From positions 62,001 through 126,000 of the forward strand of contig JAPPGA010000055.1 of assembly GCA_028821515.1 (NCBI GenBank): 64,000 bases of DNA, in the 5' to 3' direction. This document shows, piece after piece, positions 1 to 8,669 of this stretch. The stretch is from Gammaproteobacteria bacterium (GTDB lineage: Bacteria; Pseudomonadota; Gammaproteobacteria; Pseudomonadales; Azotimanducaceae). How positions within the stretch are numbered: the stretch's first letter is position 1; each line of letters opens with the position of its first letter. The notes under the pieces were generated by a model that searched no databases, had not been told where the DNA came from, and saw nothing but the letters and a program-made list of their open reading frames with translations. Both the position numbers and the translations under genes were made by a program.

Positions 1-2703
1 GTTACCACGGTGGCTTCACCGAGCCTGGTGCTGGTTACCGCCGGCAAGACCTACGCCGACATGCGGGAGGCCCTGGCAAGACTGGGCCTGGAATCGGATG
101 CGCAACTCGTTCGCGCCGGCATACGGCTCGTGAAGCTCGGCATGACCTGGCCGCTCGACAACGCACTGGTCCACGAATTCTGCAGCGGGGCACGGCGCGT
201 GCTCGTGATCGAGGAGAAGCGATCGTTTATCGAAGATCAGCTCCGGTCGATTCTTTTCGGCAGACCCGTCGAAATACTCGGAAAGCGAAGCCCCCCCGGA
301 CCTGCGTGCGACGAGGATGGAAAAGCCCAGGACGGGACACTGCTACCCGCCACGGGCGAACTCGATGTACCCGCCATTGCGACTGCCATTCGCGCGCTAC
401 TGCCAGCCGAAACGGATGCCAGCTACCTGGAAGAGATCGCACACCTGGCCAGAACCCTGCCCGGCGATGCGGGGCACTCGAAGGACACGCGCAAACCGGT
501 GTTCTGCGCCGGCTGCCCGCACAATGCCTCGACCCGCGTACCTGAAGGCAGCCGCGCGGCCGCCGGTATCGGCTGCCACTACATGGCGCAGTGGATGGAT
601 CGCAACACCGGAACGCCCACGCACATGGGCGCCGAGGGCGCGAACTGGATCGGCCAGGCCCCGTTCACCGACGAGAATCACATCTTTGCCAACATCGGCG
701 ACGGCACCTTCTTCCACTCCGGCATCCTGGCGATCCGCGCGGCTGTCGCCTCCGGCGCGAATATCACGTACAAGGTGCTCCTCAACGACGCCGTGGCCAT
801 GACGGGCGGTCAGCCAGTGGATGGTCCCCTGACGGTGGATGACGTCGTCGCGCAGGTCCGTGCGGAAGGCGTTGCCGCGGTTCGCGTGGTGAGCGACGGC
901 CCCGCCCGCCACCGCAGAGCCGGATTCCGGGTCGCCCCGCGGGATTCGCTGGACGCAGTGCAGCGCGAACTGAGAGCGACGCCGGGTTGCACGGTCCTGG
1001 TCTACGAACAGACCTGCGCCGCCGAACTGCGGCGCCGCCGCAAGCGGGGCCTGGTCGCGGACCCGGATATCCGCGTCGTCATCAATGACGCCGTCTGCGA
1101 GGGCTGCGGCGATTGCTCCGTGCAATCGAACTGCGTCGCCGTGGAGCCACTCCAAACCGAGTTCGGCGTGAAGCGCACCATAAATCAGACCGCATGCAAC
1201 AAGGACCTTTCCTGTATCGACGGATTCTGTCCCGCCCTGGTGTCCCTGGCCGGCGCGAGACTCAAGTCTCCGGACAAGGCGGACCACAAGCCGCTGGTAC
1301 CGCTACCCGTCGCCAGTTCGCCTGCCGCCAGCGTACTCATCGCCGGCGTTGGCGGCACGGGTGTCGTCACCGTTTCCCAGATACTCGGCACCGCCGCGCA
1401 CCTGGACGGCAACCATGTCTCGACGCTCGACATGACCGGACTCGCACAGAAGGGCGGCGCCGTCGTCAGCCACGTGCGCATCTCCCCCGCAGGGACGCGG
1501 CATCCACCTACCCGAATTCCGGCGATGGGTGCTGATACGTTGATTGGGGCCGACGCCGTCACCGCGGCCAGCATCGATGTACTCGGCCTGACCTCGCCGA
1601 GAACCAGCGTCATCCTCAATAGCCACCTCGCCCCGACCGCCGAGTTCGTGCTGCGGCAGCGCCAGTGCCTCGATTTCGGGAAACTCGAGAAGCGGCTGAA
1701 ACGCCGTGTCAGGCGCCTGGTGACCGTGGATGCCAATGCAGCGGCGAAAACCCTGTTCGGGTCAAGCACCTCCGCCAATGTCTTCCTGCTCGGCTATGCC
1801 TTCCAGGCGGGCGGGATTCCCGTTTCCCTCACCGCGCTCAAGCGCGCGATCACGCTGAACGGCGTTGCCGTCGAACAGAATCTGGCGGCATTTCACCATG
1901 GCCGGAACGCAGCACACCGGAGGGAATCGTCGCGGGCCGGATCAGCGGTCCGCCCGTCCGCATCCGGGGCGATGCAGCTACCCCGATCAACAGGCCTCGA
2001 CGATCGCATCGCCACGCGCAGCGCGTTCCTGAGCGAGTACCAGGACCAGGCGCTGGCAGCGCGTTACGAAGACCTGGTCAAACGAATCCGGACCCTGGAA
2101 TCACGCGTGAAGCCGGGGAGCAGGGCCCTGGCGGAGGCTGCCGCCGAGAGCTACTTCAGGCTGCTTGCGGTCAAGGACGAGTACGAGGTGGCGCGTCTTT
2201 TCACCTCGGAATCGACCGGCGCCGGGAGTGACTTCGCCGCCAAGCTGGACGCGCGATTCGAGCCCGGATTCAAGACGACCTTCTACTTCGCGCCGCCCGT
2301 CTTCACACGCAAAGGACCCACGGGGCGCCCGGCGAAAATCGCGGTCGGCGGGTGGATCATGCCGTTGCTGCGCATCCTGGCAAGATTGAGACGATGTCGC
2401 GGCAGTGTATTCGACCCGTTCCGTTACAGCGCCGAGCGCCGCCTCGAGCGCAAACTACTGACCGGCTTCGAGGCGGACATCCAAACGATCCTCGCCCGCC
2501 TTGACGCCACCAATTTCGACGCAGCAGTCGCCCTGGCGCGGCTGCCCGCTGCAATCAAGGGCTTTGGCCCCGTCAAGGAAGCGTCCGCAGAAGCCGCCCT
2601 CCAGCGCCGAAGCCTGTACCTGGCACAGTTGCACGCTCCCCCGGGCCTGTCACGGCCCCGGGAGTGTTCACGCGAGGCGAGCCCCGAAGAAGCAATCGCG
2701 TAG
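1..2703 (+). CDS. Indolepyruvate ferredoxin oxidoreductase, fused alpha/beta type (5' end outside window)
   Basis: This enzyme family oxidatively decarboxylates aryl- or branched 2-oxo acids made from amino acids to acyl-CoA, using thiamine diphosphate and Fe-S clusters. The frame is open from base 1; the GTG at 10 in the ORF track is internal, so the N-terminal pyruvate-oxidoreductase domain is missing. Visible in order: the ThDP-binding part ('GDGTFFHSG', about residue 230), a cysteine-rich ferredoxin-like stretch ('CEGCGDCSVQSNC', then 'CNKDLSCIDGFCP'), the gamma/IorB domain ('GVGGTGVVTVSQ', 'LAQKGGAVVSHVRI'), and a C-terminal DUF6537-like helical region. About 900 of the usual 1150 or so residues are present. 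The last roughly 25 residues are Pro/Arg/Glu-rich and look like an extension beyond the usual end. The nearest regulator downstream is an Lrp/AsnC protein, which fits amino-acid catabolism. Confidence 0.93.
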   Translation, partial: VTTVASPSLVLVTAGKTYADMREALARLGLESDAQLVRAGIRLVKLGMTWPLDNALVHEFCSGARRVLVIEEKRSFIEDQLRSILFGRPVEILGKRSPPGPACDEDGKAQDGTLLPATGELDVPAIATAIRALLPAETDASYLEEIAHLARTLPGDAGHSKDTRKPVFCAGCPHNASTRVPEGSRAAAGIGCHYMAQWMDRNTGTPTHMGAEGANWIGQAPFTDENHIFANIGDGTFFHSGILAIRAAVASGANITYKVLLNDAVAMTGGQPVDGPLTVDDVVAQVRAEGVAAVRVVSDGPARHRRAGFRVAPRDSLDAVQRELRATPGCTVLVYEQTCAAELRRRRKRGLVADPDIRVVINDAVCEGCGDCSVQSNCVAVEPLQTEFGVKRTINQTACNKDLSCIDGFCPALVSLAGARLKSPDKADHKPLVPLPVASSPAASVLIAGVGGTGVVTVSQILGTAAHLDGNHVSTLDMTGLAQKGGAVVSHVRISPAGTRHPPTRIPAMGADTLIGADAVTAASIDVLGLTSPRTSVILNSHLAPTAEFVLRQRQCLDFGKLEKRLKRRVRRLVTVDANAAAKTLFGSSTSANVFLLGYAFQAGGIPVSLTALKRAITLNGVAVEQNLAAFHHGRNAAHRRESSRAGSAVRPSASGAMQLPRSTGLDDRIATRSAFLSEYQDQALAARYEDLVKRIRTLESRVKPGSRALAEAAAESYFRLLAVKDEYEVARLFTSESTGAGSDFAAKLDARFEPGFKTTFYFAPPVFTRKGPTGRPAKIAVGGWIMPLLRILARLRRCRGSVFDPFRYSAERRLERKLLTGFEADIQTILARLDATNFDAAVALARLPAAIKGFGPVKEASAEAALQRRSLYLAQLHAPPGLSRPRECSREASPEEAIA

Positions 2704-2830
2704 CACCGACACCGCCCTACGCTGCCATGCGGCGGCAGAAATGCCGGCACTTTCTCACGCGCCAGACCTTAAGCGCCAGGCGCGTCAGCGGTCGGGAAGG
2801 CCCCGGGCTGAAGGCTCCCGGGCACCGGGG

Positions 2831-3100
2831 TCAGGTCCCCAGCTGTTCCGCGCCCTGGGGCGCACGCACCGACGCCAGCTTTCTCCGACCGTCGAGAACC
2901 GCCTCACGACGGCTTTCCATCCGGCCGTGAAGCTGGCTGATGCACGTGCTGCCGGTGGTGACGAAGAGGAATGGAAGAAGAGCGTGTACCAGGCAGGCCA
3001 CGCCCCCCGCCAGCATGGTGATGCCAAAACCCGCTGCCTTGACGAGGTGCTGCGGGTAGGTTTCCCCGGCCTCTCTCAGATGCTCGGTCAATGGATTCAT
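2831..3100 (-). CDS. DUF6356 family small membrane protein
   Basis: An 89-residue protein on the minus strand between two plus-strand genes. The N-terminal half matches the DUF6356 pattern as I remember it: 'GETYPQHL', a hydrophobic segment, then 'LVHALLPFLFVTTGS', with one or two membrane segments at about residues 22-52. The C-terminal third is basic. Function is unknown for the family. It starts at ATG with only a weak GGGTG upstream. It is convergent with the oxidoreductase gene, and its 5' end faces the Lrp promoter region. The longer plus-strand ORFs drawn over it have Arg/Pro-rich shadow composition. Confidence 0.8.
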   Translation of the reverse strand: MNPLTEHLREAGETYPQHLVKAAGFGITMLAGGVACLVHALLPFLFVTTGSTCISQLHGRMESRREAVLDGRRKLASVRAPQGAEQLGT

Positions 3101-3168
3101 TCACACACCCGGGAGCTTGTCTCCGATTTGGAACCATATCCTAGAAAACAAGGAAATTGATTCCAAAA

Positions 3169-3192
3169 TGCACGTATAGTTCCCATCGTGCA
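3169..3192. promoter_or_regulatory. Inverted repeat upstream of the Lrp gene, candidate operator
   Basis: Perfect 6-bp arms TGCACG and CGTGCA are separated by 12 bp in an AT-rich stretch about 70 bp before the regulator's start codon. Lrp/AsnC proteins often autoregulate through such dyads. The role here is inferred only from position and symmetry. Confidence 0.35.
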
Positions 3193-3261
3193 CAGAATAA
3201 TTTTCTATATTTCCCCTCTTTACGAGAATGCCGACAATGGCATTAACCAAAGGAGTATCGA

Positions 3262-3723
3262 ATGGACCGTATCGACCTGAGAATCCTCGACCTGCTTCAG
3301 CACGATGCCACTCTTTCCACGTCGGATATCGCAGACGCCGTCGGACTGAGCACGACCCCGTGTTGGCGCCGGATCCAGAACCTGGACAAGGATGGCGTAA
3401 TCTCGCGGCGAGTGGCGCTTCTCGACCGCGACCACCTTAACGTCAGCGTCGACGCCTTCGTCGCCATTCGCACCGATCAGCACAACAAGCGCTGGCTGGA
3501 TGCCTTCGCAAAGTCCGTGGCCGCGTTGCCCGAAGTCATCGAGCTATACCGCATGAGCGGCGAGGTCGATTACCTGATGCGCGTCGTGGTTCCGGACCTC
3601 GCCGCCTACGACAGCTTTTACCTGCGCCTGATCCGGGAGGCAAGCCTGTACGACGTGAGCTCCAGCTTCGCGATGGAGCGCATCAAGTACACCACCGCCC
3701 TGCCGCTTACATATGCCACCTAG
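3262..3723 (+). CDS. Lrp/AsnC family transcriptional regulator
   Basis: A 153-residue protein of normal family length. The N-terminal winged helix-turn-helix (about residues 3-60, 'DIADAVGLSTTPCWRRIQNL') binds DNA. The C-terminal RAM/AsnC ligand-binding domain (about 68-150, 'LPEVIELYRMSGEVDYLMRV') oligomerises and senses amino acids. The start is set by AAAGGAG six bases upstream of ATG. Members regulate amino-acid metabolism; the nearby indolepyruvate oxidoreductase is a plausible target, but this is inference. A candidate dyad operator lies upstream and a strong hairpin begins at the stop codon. Confidence 0.93.
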   Translation: MDRIDLRILDLLQHDATLSTSDIADAVGLSTTPCWRRIQNLDKDGVISRRVALLDRDHLNVSVDAFVAIRTDQHNKRWLDAFAKSVAALPEVIELYRMSGEVDYLMRVVVPDLAAYDSFYLRLIREASLYDVSSSFAMERIKYTTALPLTYAT

Positions 3724-3741
3724 TGTCGTGTCACACGACAC
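3723..3741 (+). terminator. Perfect hairpin at the end of the Lrp gene
   Basis: GTGTCGTG and CACGACAC form an 8-bp perfect stem with a 3-base loop, beginning on the last base of the TAG stop codon. No T-tract follows on either strand, so intrinsic termination is uncertain. It could instead stabilise the mRNA end. It lies between two convergent genes. Confidence 0.4.
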
Positions 3742-3771
3742 CAGCCGCCAGCGCCTGGCAGCCGCCCGGTT

Positions 3772-4587
3772 CTAACTCGGCGTGCCGCCCTTCACGACGA
3801 TGCGATGCATGATGCGTTGCTCGTCATAATCCCGGACGGCGTAGTGCATCACCGAGCGGTTGTCCCATAGCACCAAGTCATCCAGCTCCCATCTATGCCG
3901 GTAGGTGAACTCAGGCCGGGTCGCGTGGCTGAATAGCCGGTACAGCAGCGCCTCGCTCTCCGCATCGGGCAAGCCGAGGATATACCTGGTGAAGTTCCCA
4001 TTGACGTAGAGAGCCTTGCGGCCGGTCTCCTCGTGTGTGCGCACGACCGGGTGCACCGAGTCCTCGACATCCGGGCCAAACACCTTGCCGGTGTGGAACG
4101 CCCGCAGCTCGGCAATACGTTCCCGGGTCTCATCGTCGAGCGTCGCATACGCGAGGTGCTGGTTGGCGAATGCCGTATCGCCTCCTGAAGAAGGCAGGCG
4201 CCTCGCGTGCAGGGCGGTGATGATCGGCGGCGTGGGGTGCCAGGTCATGTCGGAGTGCCACCCCCCACCAAACGGATGCACCCCACGGAAGAATGTGAAC
4301 TTGCGATCAGCCTTGCTCCCGATCCACTGAACGTGGTCGGTGTCCCGGTGTTTGGTCGCCGGATGCGTCAGGAGTTCGCCCCAGTGCCTGCCAAAGGCCT
4401 CCAGGTCGAGCGCGGACAGCCGCTGGCCGGGGATCAGCAGCAGGTGATACTCGAGAAGTAGTTCCCGCAACTCGTCGATGATTCCCGCGCTGGTGTTTCG
4501 CGCGAGATCCAGGCCTTCTACGCGCGCCCCCATGGCAACGCTCACGGGCGTGGATGGGAAGTTCAGTTCGCGAGCCGTTTCCGCCAT
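3772..4587 (-). CDS. TauD/TfdA family Fe(II)/2-oxoglutarate dioxygenase
   Basis: A cytoplasmic non-haem iron dioxygenase of 271 residues that couples 2-oxoglutarate decarboxylation to hydroxylation of a small organic substrate. The facial triad is visible as H-x-D in 'GGWHSDMTW' (about residues 111 and 113) and the distal His in 'SVMHYAVRDY' (about 248). The 2-oxoglutarate-binding Arg is in 'MHRIVVKG' (about 262). I moved the start to the internal ATG because GAGGA lies 6 bases upstream; the ORF track start 57 bp earlier has no such site. The substrate cannot be read from the sequence. It could be a sulfonate, an aryloxyalkanoate or another carboxylate. It is divergent from a luciferase-like monooxygenase gene. 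Confidence 0.92.
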   Translation of the reverse strand: MAETARELNFPSTPVSVAMGARVEGLDLARNTSAGIIDELRELLLEYHLLLIPGQRLSALDLEAFGRHWGELLTHPATKHRDTDHVQWIGSKADRKFTFFRGVHPFGGGWHSDMTWHPTPPIITALHARRLPSSGGDTAFANQHLAYATLDDETRERIAELRAFHTGKVFGPDVEDSVHPVVRTHEETGRKALYVNGNFTRYILGLPDAESEALLYRLFSHATRPEFTYRHRWELDDLVLWDNRSVMHYAVRDYDEQRIMHRIVVKGGTPS

Positions 4588-4757
4588 GGTCAATCCTCGA
4601 TGCTGTTCCTGCAACATCGTGCTGGGTCTTGCACGGACCGTCAAGCGCGCGCACGGAGAACGCCTTACACCCCCGACGGCGTATGCGAAACCACCCGGCC
4701 GGGTCGAACCTGCTATGCTGCGGCCACCTCGCTTGGAACCTGGGCGACCTTCCCCCG

Positions 4758-5720
4758 ATGGCTATTTCGCTAGGCGTGCATCTTGGCCAACAGAATATTC
4801 CGATGCCGGAACTACGAGCCCTCTGGCGCAAGCTCGATGCACACGGCGTGGACTGGATTTCCTTGCGGGACCATCTCTACGAAGCACCGTTTGAAGGCGG
4901 CGGCGAGCCCCACTTCGAAGCACTGGCCGCCTTGGGTGCCCTGGCAGCGGAAACCACAAATGCCCGTATCGGTTGCCTCGTGTTTTACATCGGTTACCGC
5001 AACCCTGCGCTCCTGGCGAAGGCGGCGATAACGCTCGACCACATTTCCGGCGGGCGTTTCGAATTGGGAATCGGCGCCGGATGGCACGTCTGGGAAGCCT
5101 ACGCGTACGGCTATCCGTTCCCGGACATCGGCACTCGGCTGGACATGCTGGACGAAGCGGCCGAGGTGATTCACCGGATGTTCACCCAGGATCGGACGAC
5201 CTTTTCGGGCAGGCACTTCCAGGTCGACGACGCCTCCTGCCTGCCCAAACCCGCGGGACGGCGACTGCCGATCTGGATCGGTGGCCTCGGAGAACGGCGC
5301 ACGCTCGAAATCGCGGCGCGGCGCGCGGATGGATGGAATGCCGCGTATGTCAATCCCGAGGAGTATCGGCGCCTGAACAGCGTGCTCGATCACTGGTGCG
5401 AAGTGAACAAGCGTGATCCATCCGATATCCGTCGCGGCGCCAACGTGGCGTTCGCGCTGGCGATGAACGACTCCGGCGCCAGGATCGAGCGGCGAAGGCT
5501 CCTGGCGCTGGACAGCGGCCAGCGACTCGACGACGGGGCGCTGACCGGAACGCCCGATACCGCCGTGGAACAGGTGATGCGCTACGTTGAAGCCGGGGCA
5601 CAGGACATCAACGTCCTGCTGCAACCTCCCTGGGACGAGGATGCGCTGAACGCCTATCTCGAGGACGTAATACCCGCGGTACACCGGGAAACCGGGGCTG
5701 CGCCGCGCAACGTCCGGTAG
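4758..5720 (+). CDS. LLM class (luciferase-like) flavin/F420 oxidoreductase
   Basis: A TIM-barrel luciferase-like monooxygenase of 320 residues that uses FMN or F420 to oxidise or reduce an unknown substrate. Family signatures are 'LDHISGGRFELGIGAGW' (about residues 93-109), 'PIWIGGLGERRTLEIAARRADGWN' and an N-terminal beta strand opening 'ISLGVHLGQQN'. The start was moved from the track to the ATG that begins the first barrel strand; the 68 residues before it read as intergenic. No strong ribosome site is visible. It is divergent from the TauD-type dioxygenase, so the two may share a control region and a substrate class. Confidence 0.88.
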   Translation: MAISLGVHLGQQNIPMPELRALWRKLDAHGVDWISLRDHLYEAPFEGGGEPHFEALAALGALAAETTNARIGCLVFYIGYRNPALLAKAAITLDHISGGRFELGIGAGWHVWEAYAYGYPFPDIGTRLDMLDEAAEVIHRMFTQDRTTFSGRHFQVDDASCLPKPAGRRLPIWIGGLGERRTLEIAARRADGWNAAYVNPEEYRRLNSVLDHWCEVNKRDPSDIRRGANVAFALAMNDSGARIERRRLLALDSGQRLDDGALTGTPDTAVEQVMRYVEAGAQDINVLLQPPWDEDALNAYLEDVIPAVHRETGAAPRNVR

Positions 5721-5732
5721 CCGCGCCTGAAC

Positions 5733-6194
5733 TTACGGTCTGACCGAACCGTCAGTGTGGGTGCGCTTGCTGTTCCATGGAGGTGCAGCCGGGAGGCGAA
5801 ACGGCAGCAGAGAGGGCCGCCTCGCCCCGGCCGGGTCCTCGGCGGTTTTCAGCCCACCGTTGCCTTTCAGGCGGCAACTGAAATTGGCCAGCACCGGGAT
5901 CATGGAGAACGCGGCAGCCACCAGGTACATCGACTCGTGTCCATGCCTGATCCAGTCTCCGCGCAGGTGCGGCACCATCTGGAAGAAGAGCGCGAAGTAA
6001 CAGAACATGGCGACAGTCGCACCTATGGCACCAAGCCATGCGACCAGGGGGCTGACCCTTGACCGCATTGACAGGAGCGCTACCAGCGCGCCGTATCCGT
6101 AAATGAGCGACCAGAGACCCGAATCGTCCTTGCTCAAGTAGCTCAAGGCAAGAACGATCAGCGCCACGCCAATCATCCCATTCACGTACCGCAT
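5733..6194 (-). CDS. Hypothetical membrane protein, four predicted membrane segments
   Basis: A 153-residue protein I do not recognise. It starts 'MRYVNGMIGVALIVLALSYL' and has hydrophobic segments at about residues 5-22, 32-48, 54-76 and 88-106. The cytoplasm- or periplasm-facing tail is about 45 residues and rich in Pro, Arg and Lys. The ATG start is chosen because AAGGA lies 6 bases upstream; the track start is 39 bp earlier without one. It is convergent with the luciferase-like gene, with only a 12-base gap. Function unknown. Confidence 0.65.
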   Translation of the reverse strand: MRYVNGMIGVALIVLALSYLSKDDSGLWSLIYGYGALVALLSMRSRVSPLVAWLGAIGATVAMFCYFALFFQMVPHLRGDWIRHGHESMYLVAAAFSMIPVLANFSCRLKGNGGLKTAEDPAGARRPSLLPFRLPAAPPWNSKRTHTDGSVRP

Positions 6195-6312
6195 ATGGCG
6201 TCCTTGCCCCTTCGCATCAGCGCTGGGACACAATACTCTTTAATCGCACGCGAATATTCAACCATTTGTTACGAATGGTGACACTCGCTGACGCTGCCAG
6301 GGGGCGCAGATG

Positions 6313-7116
6313 CTACGCCGCCGACCGCTCTGAAGCGCTCGCACGGGCCTTGCGCACGGTATCCCAGGCGGCCTTGATCTGCTGGGTGCGCTCGGTGGCG
6401 GCCCGCATCATCTCCTCGGGCAGTCCCTTCGATGCCAGCTTGTCCGGATGGTGCCGCGACATCTGCCGTCGATAGTGCCGCTTCACTTCGGCGTCCGACG
6501 CATCGGGCGATGCGCCGAGGGTCGCATAGGCGTTTTCCAGCGACATGCTCGAATCAGCATCGGGACCGGAGTGGATGCCCGATGCGATCAGGCGCTCGAG
6601 TTGCAGGTAATCCGCGCGGGACAATCCAAGGTGCGCCGCGACGTGAAGCAGGATCCGTCCTTCCTCGGCATGAATCCGGCCATCAGCAGAGGCGGCCTGG
6701 ATCTGGATTTCCACGAACATGCGGATGAGATTGGTCGCCCGGCCGCACTCGGACCGAAGTTGGTCGAGCACGTCGTCAAGGGGAAATCCCGTCCGCTTCC
6801 CTTCGTTGAACAGCGCCCGGGCGGCCGTGCGTTGCCGCCCGTCGAGACCGAGTTGATCCATCACCTGGTTGGCCAGCGCGATCTCGTCCGGGGTCACGCG
6901 TCCATCCGCTTTCGCGACATGCCCCATGACGCCGAACACAGCGGCGAAGAAAGCGAGCTGCACGCGCTCTAGCCGCGATCCCCCGGACTCCCCGACGCCG
7001 AGAGTCGCGACGGTACGGCCAAAACCCTGACCCAGGGCCGCGCCGAGCAACGCGCCTATGGGGCCACCGAGCATAAAGCCGAATGCGCCGCCCAGCAGCA
7101 GTCCCCACCAACTCAC
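6313..7116 (-). CDS. djlA: DjlA-type membrane-anchored co-chaperone (TerB and J domains)
   Basis: A 267-residue protein with the DjlA layout. It has a glycine-rich N-terminal membrane anchor (about residues 5-35, 'GGAFGFMLGGPIGALLGAALG'). A TerB-like helical domain follows (about 50-165, 'GHVAKADGRVTPDEI', 'QAASADGRIHAEEGRIL'), and the J domain is C-terminal (about 198-260) with the DnaK-stimulating motif in 'RHHPDKLA'. DjlA recruits DnaK at the inner membrane and is linked to envelope stress signalling in enterobacteria. The length matches the family. It is divergent from the next luciferase-like gene. Confidence 0.92.
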   Translation of the reverse strand: MSWWGLLLGGAFGFMLGGPIGALLGAALGQGFGRTVATLGVGESGGSRLERVQLAFFAAVFGVMGHVAKADGRVTPDEIALANQVMDQLGLDGRQRTAARALFNEGKRTGFPLDDVLDQLRSECGRATNLIRMFVEIQIQAASADGRIHAEEGRILLHVAAHLGLSRADYLQLERLIASGIHSGPDADSSMSLENAYATLGASPDASDAEVKRHYRRQMSRHHPDKLASKGLPEEMMRAATERTQQIKAAWDTVRKARASASERSAA

Positions 7117-7231
7117 GACGTCATTCCACCAATTGGCAAGGCCCGGTCCCGGCGCGCTCGTTTATCCACAGACAACCGCATCGTACACTAGTGACTTACA
7201 CACACCACGCACGAAAACCGGGGGCAGCAGC

Positions 7232-8107
7232 ATGGCATTCAGCGGCATCGAGAAAGCGAGATTCGGGGTTTCGATCTTCCCGACAGACTATGCCATCCAA
7301 CCCGTGGAACTGGCGAAAGCGGTGGAAGAGCGAGGGTTGGACTGCCTGTTCTTCCCGGAACACACGCATATTCCAACAAGCCGGGCGACGCCCTTCCCCG
7401 GTGGCGGGGACCTGCCGCAGCAATACTGGCGCGCCCACGACCCCTTCGTCGCGCTCTCCGCCTGCGCAGCGGTCACGGAGAACATTTCGCTTGGCACCGG
7501 CATCTGTCTCGTGATCGAGCGCGACCCGATCACGTTGGCAAAGGAGATCGCATCGCTGGACATGATTTCCGGCGGACGCGTGATCATCGGGATCGGTGCA
7601 GGATGGAACCGGGAAGAGATGGAGAACCACGGTGCCGTCTACAAGGACCGATGGAAGATCACCCGGGAAAAAGTGCTGGCCATGCGAGCCATCTGGACCG
7701 AGGACGAACCTGAATTCCACGGGGAGTTCATCGATTTCGACCCCATCTGGTCCTGGCCGAAACCCGTTCAGCCCGGCGGACCGCCGATCTGGATCGGGGC
7801 CAATTCCCGGTGGGTCTTCGACCGCGTCGCGGAGTACGCGGATGGCTGGATGCCCATCGGTGGTCCGGGGTCCGGAAACATGCAGCGCCTCGCAGCGGCC
7901 ATGCAGTCGAGAGGCCGCGACGTGGCAGACCTCGACCTCGCCCTGTTTGGCGCGCCCATGGATGCCGCGCAATGCGCCGGACGCATTGAACAGGGCTTCG
8001 ACCATATCGTTTTCGGCGCGCCGTCAGCGGATGCGGACACGGTACTTCCGCACCTCGACCGGGTTGCCGAGGTCGTCGCCGCTATCCGGGGCCAGGCCCC
8101 CGCCTGA
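7232..8107 (+). CDS. LLM class F420-type oxidoreductase (TIGR03619-like)
   Basis: A second luciferase-like TIM-barrel enzyme, 291 residues. Signatures are 'FFPEHTHIPTSR', 'LDMISGGRVIIGIGAGWN' and 'PPIWIGANS..VFDRVAEYADGWMPIGG'. The pattern resembles the probable F420-dependent subfamily I know as TIGR03619; the cofactor is inferred from that. The start was moved to the ATG that directly precedes the first beta strand ('FGVSIFPTDYAI'); the upstream part of the track ORF overlaps the djlA 5' region. It differs clearly from the luciferase-like protein 2.5 kb upstream and is not a recent duplicate. Substrate unknown. Confidence 0.9.
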   Translation: MAFSGIEKARFGVSIFPTDYAIQPVELAKAVEERGLDCLFFPEHTHIPTSRATPFPGGGDLPQQYWRAHDPFVALSACAAVTENISLGTGICLVIERDPITLAKEIASLDMISGGRVIIGIGAGWNREEMENHGAVYKDRWKITREKVLAMRAIWTEDEPEFHGEFIDFDPIWSWPKPVQPGGPPIWIGANSRWVFDRVAEYADGWMPIGGPGSGNMQRLAAAMQSRGRDVADLDLALFGAPMDAAQCAGRIEQGFDHIVFGAPSADADTVLPHLDRVAEVVAAIRGQAPA

Positions 8108-8108
8108 G

Positions 8109-8666
8109 TCAGTCGGCCAAGCGTTCCAGGAGCGCCCGGTGTTCGGGCGCCAGTCGCAGCGACCGTGCGTGCCGCCGCGCAAGCGGTGACATCTTCGCCC
8201 AAGTCCTCTCCAGGATTTGCGCGACCTGTGCTGCTTCGCGCCGTTCCGCGAACCGGGGAAGCTCCCACTCCAGGAACACGAGGCAGGCGCAGTCCTCGAG
8301 CGCCTGTGCTTCCGGGTCCCGTCCCAGACCGCGCTTCTGCATCAACGCAGCCACTCGCGCGATGGTCGCGCCGCACACGCCGAACGACTCCAGCAAATCG
8401 CCGACGGCCTGTGCCTGCCGCTGCGCCGCATCGCGCCGCCATCGCAGGTAACCCTCGCGGCCCGGAGGAAAGTCCTTCCGAGGGTATCGCCACCGCTCGA
8501 AATGCTGCGCCCGGACCGCAATCTCGAGGTCCTCGGACGGCGGCTGGCGCACCACGCCTAGCCACGCCGTCATGCGCTCGGCATAATCGAGTTCGCGACC
8601 CGAAGGGTCATCCACGTGGCGGCGATCAATGGCGGCGATGACTTCGGTAAACGTGCAGCGTTCCAC
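8109..8666 (-). CDS. DUF4202 domain-containing protein
   Basis: About 185 residues match the DUF4202 pattern: 'AAIDRRHVDDP', 'YAERMTAWL', 'RAQHFERWRYPRKDFPPGREGYLRWR', 'RDPEAQALEDCACLVFLEWEL' and 'TWAKMSP'. Conserved His, Arg, Glu and Asp residues suggest an all-helical metal-dependent fold, but no function is established to my knowledge. The track ORF runs 417 bp further upstream, through the flavodoxin gene in antisense. That part is a shadow, so I place the start at the GTG just before the conserved region. It is convergent with the luciferase-like gene (1-bp gap) and head to head with the flavodoxin gene, with almost no space for a promoter. Confidence 0.82.
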   Translation of the reverse strand: MERCTFTEVIAAIDRRHVDDPSGRELDYAERMTAWLGVVRQPPSEDLEIAVRAQHFERWRYPRKDFPPGREGYLRWRRDAAQRQAQAVGDLLESFGVCGATIARVAALMQKRGLGRDPEAQALEDCACLVFLEWELPRFAERREAAQVAQILERTWAKMSPLARRHARSLRLAPEHRALLERLAD

Positions 8667-8669
8667 GGT

